DNA from: Symsagittifera roscoffensis
Taxonomy: Eukaryota; Xenacoelomorpha; Acoela; Convolutidae
Direction: 5' to 3'
DNA: 64,000 nt
Assembly: GCF_963678635.1 (NCBI RefSeq)
Contig: NC_087068.1
Span: 39,333,649-39,397,648, forward strand
A program made the translations under genes and the position numbers. Of this stretch, positions 40,001 through 55,000 are shown piece by piece (position 1 is the stretch's first letter; each line of letters begins with the position of its first letter). The notes under the pieces were generated by a model that did not search any database, was not told the origin of the DNA, and saw nothing but the letters and a program-made list of their open reading frames with translations.

Positions 40001-43000
40001 ACCTTGGTAGAGTGAAGTCCAGTCGGATTCAGTCTTATTTACTAGTTTTTTGTTGTCTACTGCTTATGAAGCTATTGAATCTTTTCAATTACTGACTCAG
40101 AGAATCCCAAATCATTCAGTTTAGTTTTTAAATGTTCATGATTGATGGAATCGAAAGCTTTTGATGAATCTAATCAAGATACGGCAAAATGTTTGTTTAT
40201 ATCCATTGTTTTGCGGAAGAATTCAGTGCAATAGAGGGTTGCGTCCATCGTTGAACATGAGGTTCTAAAACCAAATTGGATGTTGCTGAGCAGGTTTTTA
40301 GATAATGGATATTCATTGATTTGTTTCTGTAGTATTTTCTCAAAAACTGTAGGAATAACACCTGTTATGGAATTTGGTCTATAATTGTCTGCTTTTTCTG
40401 GGTCATCTTTTTTGAATATTGGGGTAACAATAGCTTTCTTGAGTCTAGTTTGAAATAAATTGTACTTCATAAATGCATTTGCAAGAAATGTGAGGTGTGG
40501 GTATTTTACTTTGCATCCATCTCTCAGTGCCCAGGCTGGAAGATCAGAAGGGCTGGGTGATTTTTTTCCCTTTAAGTTTGTTACTTCTTTTTTACGCTCA
40601 AATTTTTTCACAAAACGGAAACAAAAACTTTGTTTGCATTCTTTTTAGTGCTTTGGTTCTTGGTGGTTGAATCAACAGCGTTATGTTTGTCTTTTTTCCT
40701 CAAAGAAACATCCGAGTCTAGAAAACTTGTAGTCCTCCTTCTGGTCGTACAGATCTGCATATATTTTTTGTATCGAGCTTTTTATTAGATTTCTGAAACT
40801 CATCAAATGTAAATTGATGGCTAGCCATAATTGCGTGTGAATTTTTTTTTTTTTCAACTTTTGGTTCATTAAGTAAACGTTTAAAAAACTGAATTTCGTT
40901 ATTCACTGGAAACTATTTGATGATAATACTGTTTTGATTCCTGCTATTCTGAAGCAATTGATAATTTGGTAATCAGAAAAACTTATTAACAGAAGTAGTG
41001 AAGAACTAATCAGAGATATCTTCGGAAAGTTTGCTCTCGAAATAAGTGTTTCAGCTGTGTTTGAAGTAAACGTAATGCGATATGTAATTTGTAAATCAGA
41101 AGAACTAGTTACCAGAATGAGTGAAGGTCAAATATTTTTTGGGAACTCAAGAAATTTTTGTTTCGGAAATATTGGACATTTATATGAATTTATTTTTTAT
41201 TTTTTTTTATTTGATAATATTAAACAAAATTTGATATCACTTTCAGAGAAAAGTCTTAAAATTTTTTCACGCTCAATTTTGATTTTCGCGGATTTCTTTT
41301 TAAGTTCAGTGCATTTCTTTTGTTAAAAGAAAGGCAAACTCCACTATCGAACAGCAAAATTGTGAAGGTAACGAAAAACGGGATCGACTTCTAAGTTTGA
41401 AAATGGAGGTTGCTTTAAAATGTTTCATAAAACTGAAGTTCGTTATTCACTGGAAACTATTTGATGATAATACTGTTTTGATTCCTGCTATTTGGAAACA
41501 ATTTATAATTTGTTAATCAGAAGTAGTGAAGAACTAATCAGAGATATGTTGGAAAATTTGCTCTCGAAAATATTGTTTCAGCTGTGTTTGAAGTAATTGT
41601 AATGCGATATGTAATTTGTAAATCAGAAAAACTGGTAACCAGAATGAGTGAAGACCAAATATATTTTCGGAACTCAGGAAATTTTTATTTCGGAAATATC
41701 GGACAATTATATGAATTATTGTCAATTTGGTTTTTTATTTTATTTGATAATATCGAAGAACATTTGATATCACTTTTTTCAAAATTTCAATTTCCAAAAA
41801 GTTTCAAAAATTTTCTAAGATTTGAGTTAAATTAATTGAGATTTAGGTGTTTTTGCTAATTTTTGAGACATTTCTCGTATCAAGAGAAAAATTTATTGTA
41901 AACTGAGAATTATAGACCAATTTGGTATAAGCATCAAACTTAACTACTGGCTACTATTGATGGTAAATATTTGGTATCTTGACAAGGTTTTCTTGTTCTA
42001 TTTTTGTTGTAAATTTACCAAAACCGATTTGGTATATTTTATTTGTTTCCAGTTTGGTTCGGTTTTTACACTAGCCACCTTGCGAGCGTTATTGTATTAG
42101 TACGAACCTTCTTTTCTCTAACCTTACTCGCAAATGAAAGATTTCGTTAAAAAATTTTACTTATTTGATGGCACTTTTGCTGTAATTACAATCTGTAGCA
42201 TTGGAATTTTCATAGCATTTGTTCTTTGCTTTATTTGTGGCTAGTGTTTGTAATTTATTAATCGTCTGTGGCTAAGTTGTTTGTGCGTGAGACTCATAAT
42301 CTCTTGTTCGCAGATTGATCGAGTCCGAGACGTAGCCGAATTTTTAATGATTTTGTATTTTTCGATAACTTTTCGACTGAACGGCTTTTGTTTGATTTTT
42401 TGTTGACTACCTTGTCAATATACTTGCGAGAACAAGTGACTTCTTTTCAGGAACTAGACTTTTCCTTATAAACAACTCTTCTCAGAAAAAATTGAGCTTG
42501 CTTTATTATTGAACTTTAACAGCTTCCAGGTTTCTGCGCCCCAAGGTCTGGGTTTCAAGTTCTTTCAGGATCTTGTTTTTTTCCGTATCTATAAAAAAAA
42601 CTATCCCGCAAAAACTGAATTGTCGGACTTTCATTTTTCAGCTCAAGTCTTGTCTACTTAGGTGCCACTTCACGGGTTTTCCTGTGCTGTAAGCAAGTAT
42701 CATGCTAGTTGCAGGTGTTGTTCATTGTAGTTTTTGGGGACTTGAAACTCTTTAAAAAAATTTTACAGAACTTTTTTTCTTCGGCTCAACTGATGGATGC
42801 ATAAAGATTATCGGCTGTTTTCGCTGCTGAATAATTTTTGTTCTGATGTTGATTTAACGTTCAAATGCCTTACTTGACATATTTGCCTAGAATTTCTCTG
42901 TAATGAAATACGCATAATGAGACTATGTGGGATTGGTTTTTTGTTTATTTGGAATGTTTGGTTTCTCTTTTCAAAAGTTGTAGTATATAAGTCTTGCTGA

Positions 43001-46000
43001 TTTTGATTTCCGCGGATTTCTTTTTAAGTTCAGTGCATTTCTTTTATTAAAAGAAAGGCAAACTCCACTATCGAACAGCAAAATTGTTAAGGTCACGAAA
43101 AACGTGATCGACTTCTAAGTTTGAAAATGGAGGTAATTAAAAATGTTGTATAAAACTAAAGTTCGTTATTCACTGGAAACCATTTGATGATAATACTGTT
43201 TTGATTCCTGATTTATTCTCCAAGAAGTTCTGAAACCGTCTTCAAAATATAAATACTCAGATTTGTTCATATAAAAGCAATTGCCCGGGGTATTAGATAG
43301 CAAATGATGGTGTCTCAAACTGCTTCAAAACTTTTTATAAAACTGTAATTCGTTATCCACTGAAAACCATGTGATGATAATTTCGGTCTGATTCCTGATT
43401 TTTTCTCTAAGAAGTTCTGAAAAGGTCTTTAATATATAAATACTTAGATTCTTTCATACATAAACAATTGTCCGAGTCATTAGGTAGCGAATGATGGTGT
43501 CTCAAGGTTGCTTTAAAAGGTTTTATAAAACTGTAATGCGTTATCCACTGGAAAACTTGTGATGATAATTTCGTTTTGATTTCCGATTTTTTCACTAAGA
43601 AGTTCTGAAATGGTCCTAAGTATATAAATACTTAGATTCATTCATATAAAAACAATTGTCCGAGGCGTTAGGTAGCGAATGACGGTGTCTCAAGGTTGCT
43701 TTAAAAGATTTTATAAAACTGTAATGCGTTATCCACTGGAAAACTTGTGATGATAATTTCGTTTTGATTTCAGATTTTTTCACTAAGAAGTTCTGAAATG
43801 GTCCTAAGTATATAAATACTTAGATTCATTCATATAAAAACAATTGTCCGAGGCGTTAGGTAGCGAATGACGGTGTCTCAAGGTTGCTTTAAAAGATTTT
43901 ATAAAACTGTAATGCGTTATCCACTGAAAAGCTTGTGATGATAATTTCGTTTTGATTACTGATTTATTCTCCAAGAAGTTCTGAAACCGTCTTCAATATA
44001 TAAATACTTAGATTCATTCATTAAAAAAACAATAGTCCGAGGCATTAGGTAGCGAGGGATGATGTCTTAAGGTTGCTTTAAAATGTTTTATAAAACTGTA
44101 ATATGTTGTCAACTGAAAACCATGTGATGATAATTTTGTTTTGATTCCTGATTTATTCTCTAAGAAGTTCTGAAAAGGTCTTTAATATATAAATACTTAG
44201 ATTCTTTCATACATAAACAATTGTCCGAGTCATTAGGTAGCGAATGATGGTGTCTCAAGGTTGCTTTAAAAGGTTTTATAAAACTGTAATGCGTTATCCA
44301 CTGGAAAACTTGTGATGATAATTTCGTTTTGATTTCCGATTTTTTCACTAAGAAGTTCTGAAATGGTCCTAAGTATATAAATACTTAGATTCATTCATAT
44401 AAAAACAATTGTCCGAGGCGTTAGGTAGCGAATGACGGTGTCTCAAGGTTGCTTTAAAAGATTTTATAAAACTGTAATGCGTTATCCACTGGAAAACTTG
44501 TGATGATAATTTCGTTTTGATTTCAGATTTTTTCACTAAGAAGTTCTGAAATGGTCCTAAGTATATAAATACTTAGATTCATTCATATAAAAACAATTGT
44601 CCGAGGCGTTAGGTAGCGAATGACGGTGTCTCAAGGTTGCTTTAAAAGATTTTATAAAACTGTAATGCGTTATCCACTGAAAAGCTTGTGATGATAATTT
44701 CGTTTTGATTACTGATTTATTCTCCAAGAAGTTCTGAAACCGTCTTCAATATATAAATACTTAGATTCATTCATTAAAAAAACAATATTCCGAGGCATTA
44801 GGTAGCGAGGGATGATGTCTTAAGGTTGCTTTAAAATGTTTTATAAAACTGTAATATGTTGTCAACTGAAAACCATGTGATGATAATTTTGTTTTGATTC
44901 CTGATTTATTCTCTAAGAAGTTCTGAAAAGGTCTTTAATATATAAATACTTAGATTCTTTCATACATAAACAATTGTCCGAGTCATTAGGTAGCGAATGA
45001 TGGTGTCTCAAGGTTGCTTTAAAAGGTTTTATAAAACTGTAATGCGTTATCCACTGGAAAACTTGTGATGATAATTTCGTTTTGATTTCTGATTTTTTCA
45101 CTAAGAAGTTCTGAAATGGTCCTAAGTATATAAATACTTAGATTCATTCATATAAAAACAATTGTCCGAGGCGTTAGGTAGCGAATGACGGTGTCTCAAG
45201 GTTGCTTTAAAAGATTTTATAAAACTGTAATGCGTTATCCACTGAAAAGCTTGTGATGATAATTTCGTTTTGATTACTGATTTTTTCTAAGAAGTTCTGA
45301 AATGGTCCTAAATATGTAAATATTTAGATTCATTCATATAAAAACAATTGTCCGAGGAGTTGCGTAGCGAATGATGGTGTCTTAATGTTGCTTTCAAATG
45401 TTTCATAAAACTGAACGACTTTATACCGCAAAGGAACTCCACTTTATGAACGACTGAAATTATTAGAAAAAGCAATGAGAACAAAATACCCCTCAGAAAT
45501 TATAAATAATTTTATCAATTACGCTGAAATTAGTTATTCACTGGAAACCATGTGACGATAATTATATTTTTATTTTAGTTCGTGATTTATTCTCTAAGAA
45601 GTTCTGAAAAGGCAATCAATTATTAAGATTTCAGATTCATCTTTGAAACAATATTTTTTTAGAAATAAATGGAAGTCGTTAGTGATTTCATACTGGTTGA
45701 TTGTACGTGATTTTTAGTAACTTTATAAGAAACTAATGTTATGATAATACCATTTTTGTTCCTGATTTTTTCTTTAAGAAATTCTGAAATAGTTTTCAAT
45801 TTTTAGCAGAAAGCATTCCTCTTTTGGAGCATTTGGCAGTGTTTGATGTTGTTCTACGGTTGCTCTAAACTGTTGCTCTAGACTCTGCGTGTCATTTTCT
45901 ACTGGAAACTCATGTGATGATATTTTTGATTGATTCCTGATTTATACAACATAGATGAAAACTTAAGGTCGTTTTAATTGTTCTTTAGTAGTATAATTGG

Positions 46001-49000
46001 TTTTCCACTGGAAACCATGTGATGATAATTACGATTTGATTCCAGGTTTTTTTCAAAGAAGTTCTGAAAAGGTATTTAGATTCATTCACATAACGACTTT
46101 TTTTCGTTATTGGGTAGTCACTAATGTTGTATTGAGGTTGATTTCAAACGTTTTTTTAAACTGTAAATTGTTATTCACTGGAAACCATGTGATGATAATT
46201 TTGTTTTGATTCCTGATTTATTCTCTAAGAAGTTCTGAACAGGTGTTCAATATATCAATACTTAGATTAATTCATGTAAAAACAACTTTTCGAGTTATTG
46301 GGTAGCGAATGATGGTGTCTTAAGGTTGCTTTAAATTGTTTTTATAAAATTGTGATTCGTTGTCCACTGAAAACCATGTGATGATAATTTCGGTTTGATT
46401 CCTGATTTATTCTCTAAAAAGTTCTCAAAAGGTCTTCAATATATAAATACTTAGATTTGTTCAAATATAAACAATTGTCCGAGTCATTGGGTAGCGAGGG
46501 ATGGTGTCTCAAGGTTGCTTTAAAAGGTTTTATAAAACTGTAATTCGTTATCCACTGGAAAGATTGTGATGATAATTTCGTCTTGATTCCTGATTCATTC
46601 TCTAAGAAGTTATGAAAAGGTCTATAAACTTTAAATAATTTGATTCGTATTTTTAACAACATTTGTTTGTTATTGAATAGTCAATGATGGCGTGTTAAGG
46701 CTGCTTTAAAATGTTTTATAAACTGGTAATTCGTTGTCCACTGAAAACCATGTGATGATAGTTTCGGTTTGATTACTGATTTATTCTCTAAGAAGTTCTG
46801 AAAAAGTCTTTAATATTTAAATACTTAGATTCATTCATAAAAAAACAATCGTGTGAGGCATTAGGTAGCGAGAATTGGTGTCTTATGGTTGCTTTAAATT
46901 GTTTTATAAACTTGTAATTTGTTGTCCACTAAAAACCATGTGATGATAATTTCAGTTTGATTCCTGATTTATTCTCTAAGAAGTTCTGAAAAGGTCTTCA
47001 ATATATCAATACTTAGATTTGTTCATATAAAAGCAATTGTCCGGGGTATTAGGTAGCAAATGATGGTGTCTTAAAGTTGCTTTAAAACTTTTTATAAAAC
47101 TGTAATTCGTTATCCACTGAAAACCATGTGATGATATTTTTGTTTTGATTCCTGATTTATTCTCTAAGAAGTTCTGAAAAGGTCTTCAATATATCAATAC
47201 TTAGATTTGTTCATGTGAAATTAATTGTCCGGGGTATTAGGTAGCAAATGACTGTGTCTTAAAGTTACTTTAAGTTTTTTATATAAAACTGTAATTCGTT
47301 ATCCACTGAAAACCATGTGATGATAATTTTGTTTTGATTCCTGATTTATTCTCTGAGACGTTCTGAAAAGGTCTTCAATATATAAATACTTAGATTTGTT
47401 CAAATATAAACAATTGTCCGAGACATTAGGTAGCGAGGGATGGTGTTTTAAGGTTGCTTTAAAACTTTTTATAAAACTGTAATTCGTTATCCACTGAAAA
47501 CCATGTGATGATATTTTTGTTTTGATTCCTGATTTATTCTCTAAGAAGTTCTGAAAAGGTCTTCAATATATCAATACTTAGATTTGTTCATGTGAAATTA
47601 ATTGTCCGGGGTATTAGGTAGCAAATGACTGTGTCTTAAAGTTACTTTAAGTTTTTTATATAAAACTGTAATTCGTTATCCACTGAAAACCATGTGATGA
47701 TAATTTTGTTTTGATTCCTGATTTATTCTCTGAGAAGTTCTGAAAAGGTCTTCAATATATAAATACTTAGATTTGTTCAAATATAAACAATTGTCCGAGA
47801 CATTAGGTAGCGAGGGATGGTGTTTTAAGGTTGCTTTAAAACTTTTTATAAAACTGTAATTCGTTATCCACTGAAAACCATGTGATGATATTTTTGTTTT
47901 GATTCCTGATTTATTCTCTAAGAAGTTCTGAAAAGGTCTTCAATATATCAATACTTAGATTTGTTCATATAAAATTAATTGTCCGGGGTATTAGGTAGCA
48001 AATGACTGTGTCTTAAAGTTACTTTAAGTTTTTTATATAAAACTGTAATTCGTTATCCACTGAAAACCATGTGATGATAATTTTGTTTTGATTCCTGATT
48101 TATTCTCTGAGAAGTTCTGAAAAGGTCTTCAATATATAAATACTTAGATTTGTTCAAATATAAACAATTGTCCGAGTCATTAGGTAGCGAGGGATGGTGT
48201 CTTATGGTTGCTTTAAAATGTTTTATAAAATTGTAATTCGTTGTCCACTGAACACCATGTGATGATATTTTTGTTTTGATTCCTGATTTATTCTCTAAGA
48301 AGTTCTGAAAAGGTCTTCAATATATCAATACTTAGATTTGTTCATATAAAATTAATTGTCCGGGGTATTAGGTAGCAAATGACTGTGTCTTAAAGTTACT
48401 TTAAGTTTTTTTTTATAAAACTAATTCGTTGTCCACTGAAAACCATGTGATGATAGTTTCGGTTTGATTCCTGATTTATTCTCTAAGAAGTTCTGAAAAA
48501 GTCTTTAATATATAAATACTTAGATTCATTCATAAAAAAACAATCGTATGAGGCATTAGGTAGCGAGAATTGGTGTCTTATGGTTGCTTTAAATTGTTTT
48601 ATAAAATTGTGATTCGCTGTCCACTGAAAACCATGTGATGATAGTTTCGGTTTGATTCCTGATTTATTCTCTAAGAAGTTCTGAAAAAGTCTTTAATATA
48701 TAAATACTTAGATTCATTCATTAAAAAAAACAATCGTGTGAGGCATTAGGTAGCGAGAATTGGTGTCTTATGGTTGCTTTAATTTGTTTTATAAACTTGT
48801 AATTTGTTGTCCACTAAAAACCATGTGATGATAATTTCGGTTTGATTCCTAATTTATTCTCTAAGATATTCTGAAAAGGTTTGCAATATATCAATACTTA
48901 GATTTATTCATATAAAAGCAATTGTCCGGGGTATTAGGTAGCAAATGATGGTGTCTTAAAGTTGCTTTAAAACTTTTTATAAAACTGTAATTCGTTATCC

Positions 49001-52000
49001 ACTGAAAACCATGTGATGATTTTTTTGTTTTGATTCCTGATTTATTCTCTGAGAAGTTCTGAAAAGGTCTTCAATATATAAATACTTAGATTTGTTCAAA
49101 TATAAACAATTGTCCGAGACATTAGGTAGCGAGGGATGGTGTTTTAAGGTTGCTTTAAAACTTTTTATAAAACTGTAATTCGTTATCCACTGAAAACCAT
49201 GTGATGATATTTTTGTTTTGATTCCTGATTTATTCTCTAAGAAGTTCTGAAAAGGTCTTCAATATATCAATACTTAGATTTGTTCATATAAAATTAATTG
49301 TCCGGGGTATTAGGTAGCAAATGACTGTGTCTTAAAGTTACTTTAAGTTTTTTATATAAAACTGTAATTCGTTATCCACTGAAAACCATGTGATGATAAT
49401 TTTGTTTTGATTCCTGATTTAATCTCTGAGAAGTTCTGAAAAGGTCTTCAATATATAAATACTTAGATTTGTTCAAATATAAACAATTGTCCGAGTCATT
49501 AGGTAGCGAGGGATGGTGTCTTATGGTTGCTTTAAAATGTTTTATAAAATTGTAATTCGTTGTCCACTGAACACCATGTGATGATATTTTTGTTTTGATT
49601 CCTGATTTATTCTCTAAGAAGTTCTGAAAAGGTCTTCAATATATCAATACTTAGATTTGTTCATATAAAATTAATTGTCCGGGGTATTAGGTAGCAAATG
49701 ACTGTGTCTTAAAGTTACTTTAAGTTTTTTTTTATAAAACTAATTCGTTGTCCACTGAAAACCATGTGATGATAGTTTCGGTTTGATTCCTGATTTATTC
49801 TCTAAGAAGTTCTGAAAAAGTCTTTAATATATAAATACTTAGATTCATTCATAAAAAAATCAATCGTATGAGGCATTAGGTAGCGAGAATTGGTGTCTTA
49901 TGGTTGCTTTAAATTGTTTTATAAAATTGTGATTCGCTGTCCACTGAAAACCATGTGATGATAGTTTCGGTTTGATTCCTGATTTATTCTCTAAGAAGTT
50001 CTGAAAAAGTCTTTAATATATAAATACTTAGATTCATTCATTAAAAAAAACAATCGTGTGAGGCATTAGGTAGCGAGAATTGGTGTCTTATGGTTGCTTT
50101 AATTTGTTTTATAAACTTGTAATTTGTTGTCCACTAAAAACCATGTGATGATAATTTCGGTTTGATTCCTAATTTATTCTCTAAGATATTCTGAAAAGGT
50201 TTGCAATATATCAATACTTAGATTTATTCATATAAAAGCAATTGTCCGGGGTATTAGGTAGCAAATGATGGTGTCTTAAAGTTGCTTTAAAACTTTTTAT
50301 AAAACTGTAATTCGTTATCCACTGAAAACCATGTGATGATATTTTTGTTTTGATTCCTGATTTATTCTCTAAGAAGTTCTGAAAAGGTCTTCAATATATC
50401 AATACTTAGATTTGTTCATATAAATTTAATTGTCCGGGGTATTAGGTAGCAAATGACTGTGTCTTAAAGTTACTTTAAGTTTTTTATATAAAACTGTAAT
50501 TCGTTGTCCACTGAAAACCATGTGATGATAATTTTGTTTTGATTCCTGATTTATTCTATGAGAAGTTCTGAAAAGGTCTTCAATATATAAATACTTAGAT
50601 TTTTTTAAGTATAAACAATTGTGCGAGCCATTAGGTAGCGAGGGATGGTGTCTTAAGGTTGCTTTAAAATGTTTTATAAAATTGTAATTCGTTGTCCACT
50701 GAAAACCATGTGATGATATTTTTGTTTTGATTCCTGATTTATTCTCTAAGAAGTTCTGAAAAGGTCTTCAATATATCAATACTTAGATTTGTTCATATAA
50801 AATTAATTGTCCGGGGTATTAGGTAGCAAATGACAGTGTCTTAAAGTTACTTTAATTTTTTTTATAAAACTGTAATTCGTTGTCCACTGAAAACCATGTG
50901 ATGATAGTTTCGGTTTGATTCCTGATTTATTCTCTAAGAAGTTCTGAAAAAGTCTTTAATATATAAATACTTAGATTCATTCATCAAAAAAAACAATCGT
51001 GTGAGGCATTAGATAGCGAGAATTGGTGTCTTATGGTTGCTTTAAATTGTTTTATAAACTTGTAATTTGTTGTCCACTAAAAACCATGTGATGATAATTT
51101 CGGTTTGATTTCTGATTTATTCTCTAAGAAGTTCTGAAAAGGTCTTCAATATATCAATTATTAGATTTGTTCATAAAAAAGCAATTGTCCGGGGTATTAG
51201 GTAGCAAATGATGGTGTCTTAAAGTTATTTTAAGTTTTTTTTTATAAAACTGTAATTCGTTATCCACTGAAAACCATGTGATGATATTTTTGTTTTGATT
51301 CCTGATTTATTCTCTAAGAAATTCTGAAAAGGTCTTCAATATATCAATACTTAGATTTGTTCATATAAAATTAATTGTCCGGGGTATTAGGTAGCAAATG
51401 ACAGTGTCTTAAAGTTACTTTAAGTTTTTTATATAAAACTGTAATTCGTTGTCCACTGAATACCATGTGATTATAGTTTCGGTTTGATTCCTGATTTATT
51501 CTCTAAGAAGTTCTGAAAAAGTCTTTAATATATAAATACTTAGATTCATTCATCAAAAAAAACAATCGTGTGAGGCATTAGATAGCGAGAATTGGTGTCT
51601 TATGGTTTCTTTAATTCGTTTTATAAACTTGTAATTTGTTGTCCACTAAAAACTATGTGATGATATTTTTGTTTTGATTCCTGATTTATTCTCTAAGAAG
51701 TTCTGAAAAGGTCTTCAATATATCAATACTTAGATTTGTTCATATAAAATTAATTGTCCGGGGTATTAGGTAGCAAATGACTGTCTTAAAGTTACTTTAA
51801 GTTTTTTATATAAAACTGTAATTCGTTGTCCACTGAATACCATGTGATTATAGTTTCGGTTTGATTCCTGATTTATTCTCTAAGAAGTTCTGAAAAAGTC
51901 TTTAATATATAAATACTTAGATTCATTCATCAAAAAAAAACAATCGTGTGAGGCATTAGATAGCGAGAATTGGTGTCTTATGGTTTCTTTAATTCGTTTT

Positions 52001-55000
52001 ATAAACTTGTAATTCGTTGTCCACTGAATACCATGTGATTATAGTTTCGGTTTGATTCCTGATTTATTATCTAAGAAGTTCTGAAAAAGTCTTTAATATA
52101 TAAATACTTAGATTCATTCATCAAAAAAAACAATCGTGTGAGGCATTAGATAGCGAGAATTGGTGTCTTATGGTTTCTTTAATTTTTTTATAAACTTGTA
52201 ATTTGTTGTCCACTGAAAACCATGTGATGATAATTTTGTTTTGATTCCTGATTTATTCTCTGAGAAGTTCTGAAAAGGTCTTCAATAAATAAATACTTAG
52301 ATTTATTCAAATATAAACAATTGTCCGAGTCATTAGGTAGCGAGGGATGGTGTCTTAAGGTTGCTTTAAAATGTTTTATAAAATTGTAATTCGTTGTCCA
52401 CTGAAAACCATGTGATGATATTTTTGTTTTGATTCCTGATTTATTCTCTAAGAAGTTCTGAAAAGGTCTTCATTATATCAATACTTAGATTTGTTCATAT
52501 AAAATTAATTGTCCGGGGTATTAGGTAGCAAATGACTGTGTCTTAAAGTTACTTTAAGTTTTTTTTTATAAAACTGTAATTCGTTGTCCACTGAAAACCA
52601 TGTGATGATAGTTTCGGTTTGATTCCTGATTTATTCTCTAAGAAGTTCTGAAAAAGTCTTTAATATATAAATACTTAGATTCATTCATCAAAAAAAAACA
52701 ATCGTGTGAGGCATTAGATAGCGAGAATTGGTGTCTTATGGTTGCTTTAAATTGTTTTATAAACTTGTAATTTGTTGTCCACTAAAAACCATGTGATGAT
52801 AATTTCGGTTTGATTCCTGATTTATTCTCTAAGAAGTTCTGAAAAGGTCTTCAATATATCAATACTTAAATTTGTTCATATAAAATTAATTGTCCGGGGT
52901 ATTAGGTAGCAAATGACTGTGTCTTAAAGTTACTTTAAGTTTTTTATATAAAACTGTAATTCGTTATCCACTGAAAACCATGTGATGATAATTTTGTTTT
53001 GATTCCTGATTTATTCTCTGAGAAGTTCTGAAAAGATCTTCAATATATAAATACTTAGATTTGTTCAAATATAAACAATTGTCCGAGTCATTTGGTAGCG
53101 AGGGATGGTGCCTTAAGGTTGCTTTAAAATGTTTTATAAAATTGTAATTCGTTGTCCACTGAAAACCATGTGATGATATTTTTGTTTTGATTCCTGATTT
53201 ATTCTCTAAGAAGTTCTGAAAAGGTCTTCAATATATCAATACTTAGATTTGTTCATATAAAATTAATTGTCCGGGATATTAGGTAGCAAATGACTGTGTC
53301 TTATAAAACTATAATTCGTTGTCCACTGAAAACCATGTGATGATAGTTTCAGTTTGATTCCTGGTTTATTCTCTAAGAAGTTCTGAAAAAGTCTTTAATA
53401 TATAAATACTTAGATTCATTCATAAAAAAAACAATCGTGTGAGGCATTAGGTAGCGAGAATTGGTGTCTTATGGTTGCTTTAAATTGTTTTATAAACTTG
53501 TAATTTGTTGTCCACTAAAAACCATGTGATGATAATTTCGGTTTGATTCCTGATTTATTCTCTAGGAAGTTCTGAAAAGGTCTTCATTATATCAATACTT
53601 AGATTTGTTCATATAAAAGCAATTGTCCGGGGTATTAGGTAGCAAATGATGGTGTCTTAAAGTTACCCTAAGTTTTTTTTATAAAACTGTAATTCGTTAT
53701 CCACTGAAAACCATGTGATGATATTTTCGTTTTGATTCCTGATTTATTCTCTAAGAAGTTCTGAAAAGGTCTTCAATATATCAATACTTAGATTTGTTCA
53801 TATAAAATGACTGTCTTAAAGTTACTTTAAGTTTTTTTTTTAAAACTGTAATTCGTTATCCACTGAAAACCATGTGATGATAATTTTTTTTTTGAATCCT
53901 GATTTATTCTCTAAGAAGTTCTGAAAAACACTTCAATATATAAATACTTAGATTAATTCATATAAAAACATTTTTTCGAGTCATTGGGTAGCGAATGATG
54001 GTGTCTTAAGATTGCTTTAAGACTTTTATAAAACTGTAATTCGTTATCCACTGAAAACCTTGTGATGATATTTTTGTTTTGATTCCTGATTTATTATCTA
54101 AGAAGTTCTGAAAAGGTCTTCAATTTATAAAAATTTGATTCATTCAAAAAAAAACAATCGTCTGAGGCATTAAGTAGCGAGAATTGGTGTCTTAAGGTTG
54201 CTTTAAAATGTTTTATAAACTTGTAATTCGTTCTCCACTGAAACCCATATGATGATAATTTCGTTTTGATTCCTGATTTATTCTCTAAGAAGTTCTGAAA
54301 AGGTCTTCAATATATCAATACTTAGATTTATTCCTATAAACGCAATTGTCCGGGGTTTTAGGTAGCAAATGATGGTGTCTGAAACTTGCTTTAAATTTTT
54401 TTTATAAAACTCTAATTCGTTATCCACTGAAAACCATGTGATGATATTTTCGTTTTAATTCCTGATTTATTCTCTAAGAAGTTCTGAAAAGGTCTTTAAT
54501 ATATCAATACTTAGATTTGTTCATATAAAATAAAATGAATTTTCCGGGGTATTAGGTAGCAAATGACGTTGTCTTAAAGTTACTTTAAGTTTTTTTTTAT
54601 AAAACTGTAATTCGTTATCCACTGAAAACCATGTGATGATAATTTTGTTTTGAATCCTGATTTATTCTCTAAGAAGTTCTGAAAAACACTTTAATATATA
54701 AATACTTAGATTAATACCTAAAAAAACATTTTTTCGAGTCATTGGGTAGCGAATGATGGTGTCTTAAGATTGCTTTAAGACTATTATAAAACTGTAATTC
54801 GTTATCCACTGAAAACCATGTGATGATATTTTTGTTTTGATTCCTGATTTATTCTCCAAGAAGTTCTGACAAGGTCTTCAATATGTAAATACTTAGATTT
54901 GTTCAAATATAAACAATTGTCCGAGTCATTAGGTAGCGAGGGATGGTGTCTTAAGGTTGCTTTAGAATGTTTTATAAAATTGTAATTCGTTGTCCACTGA

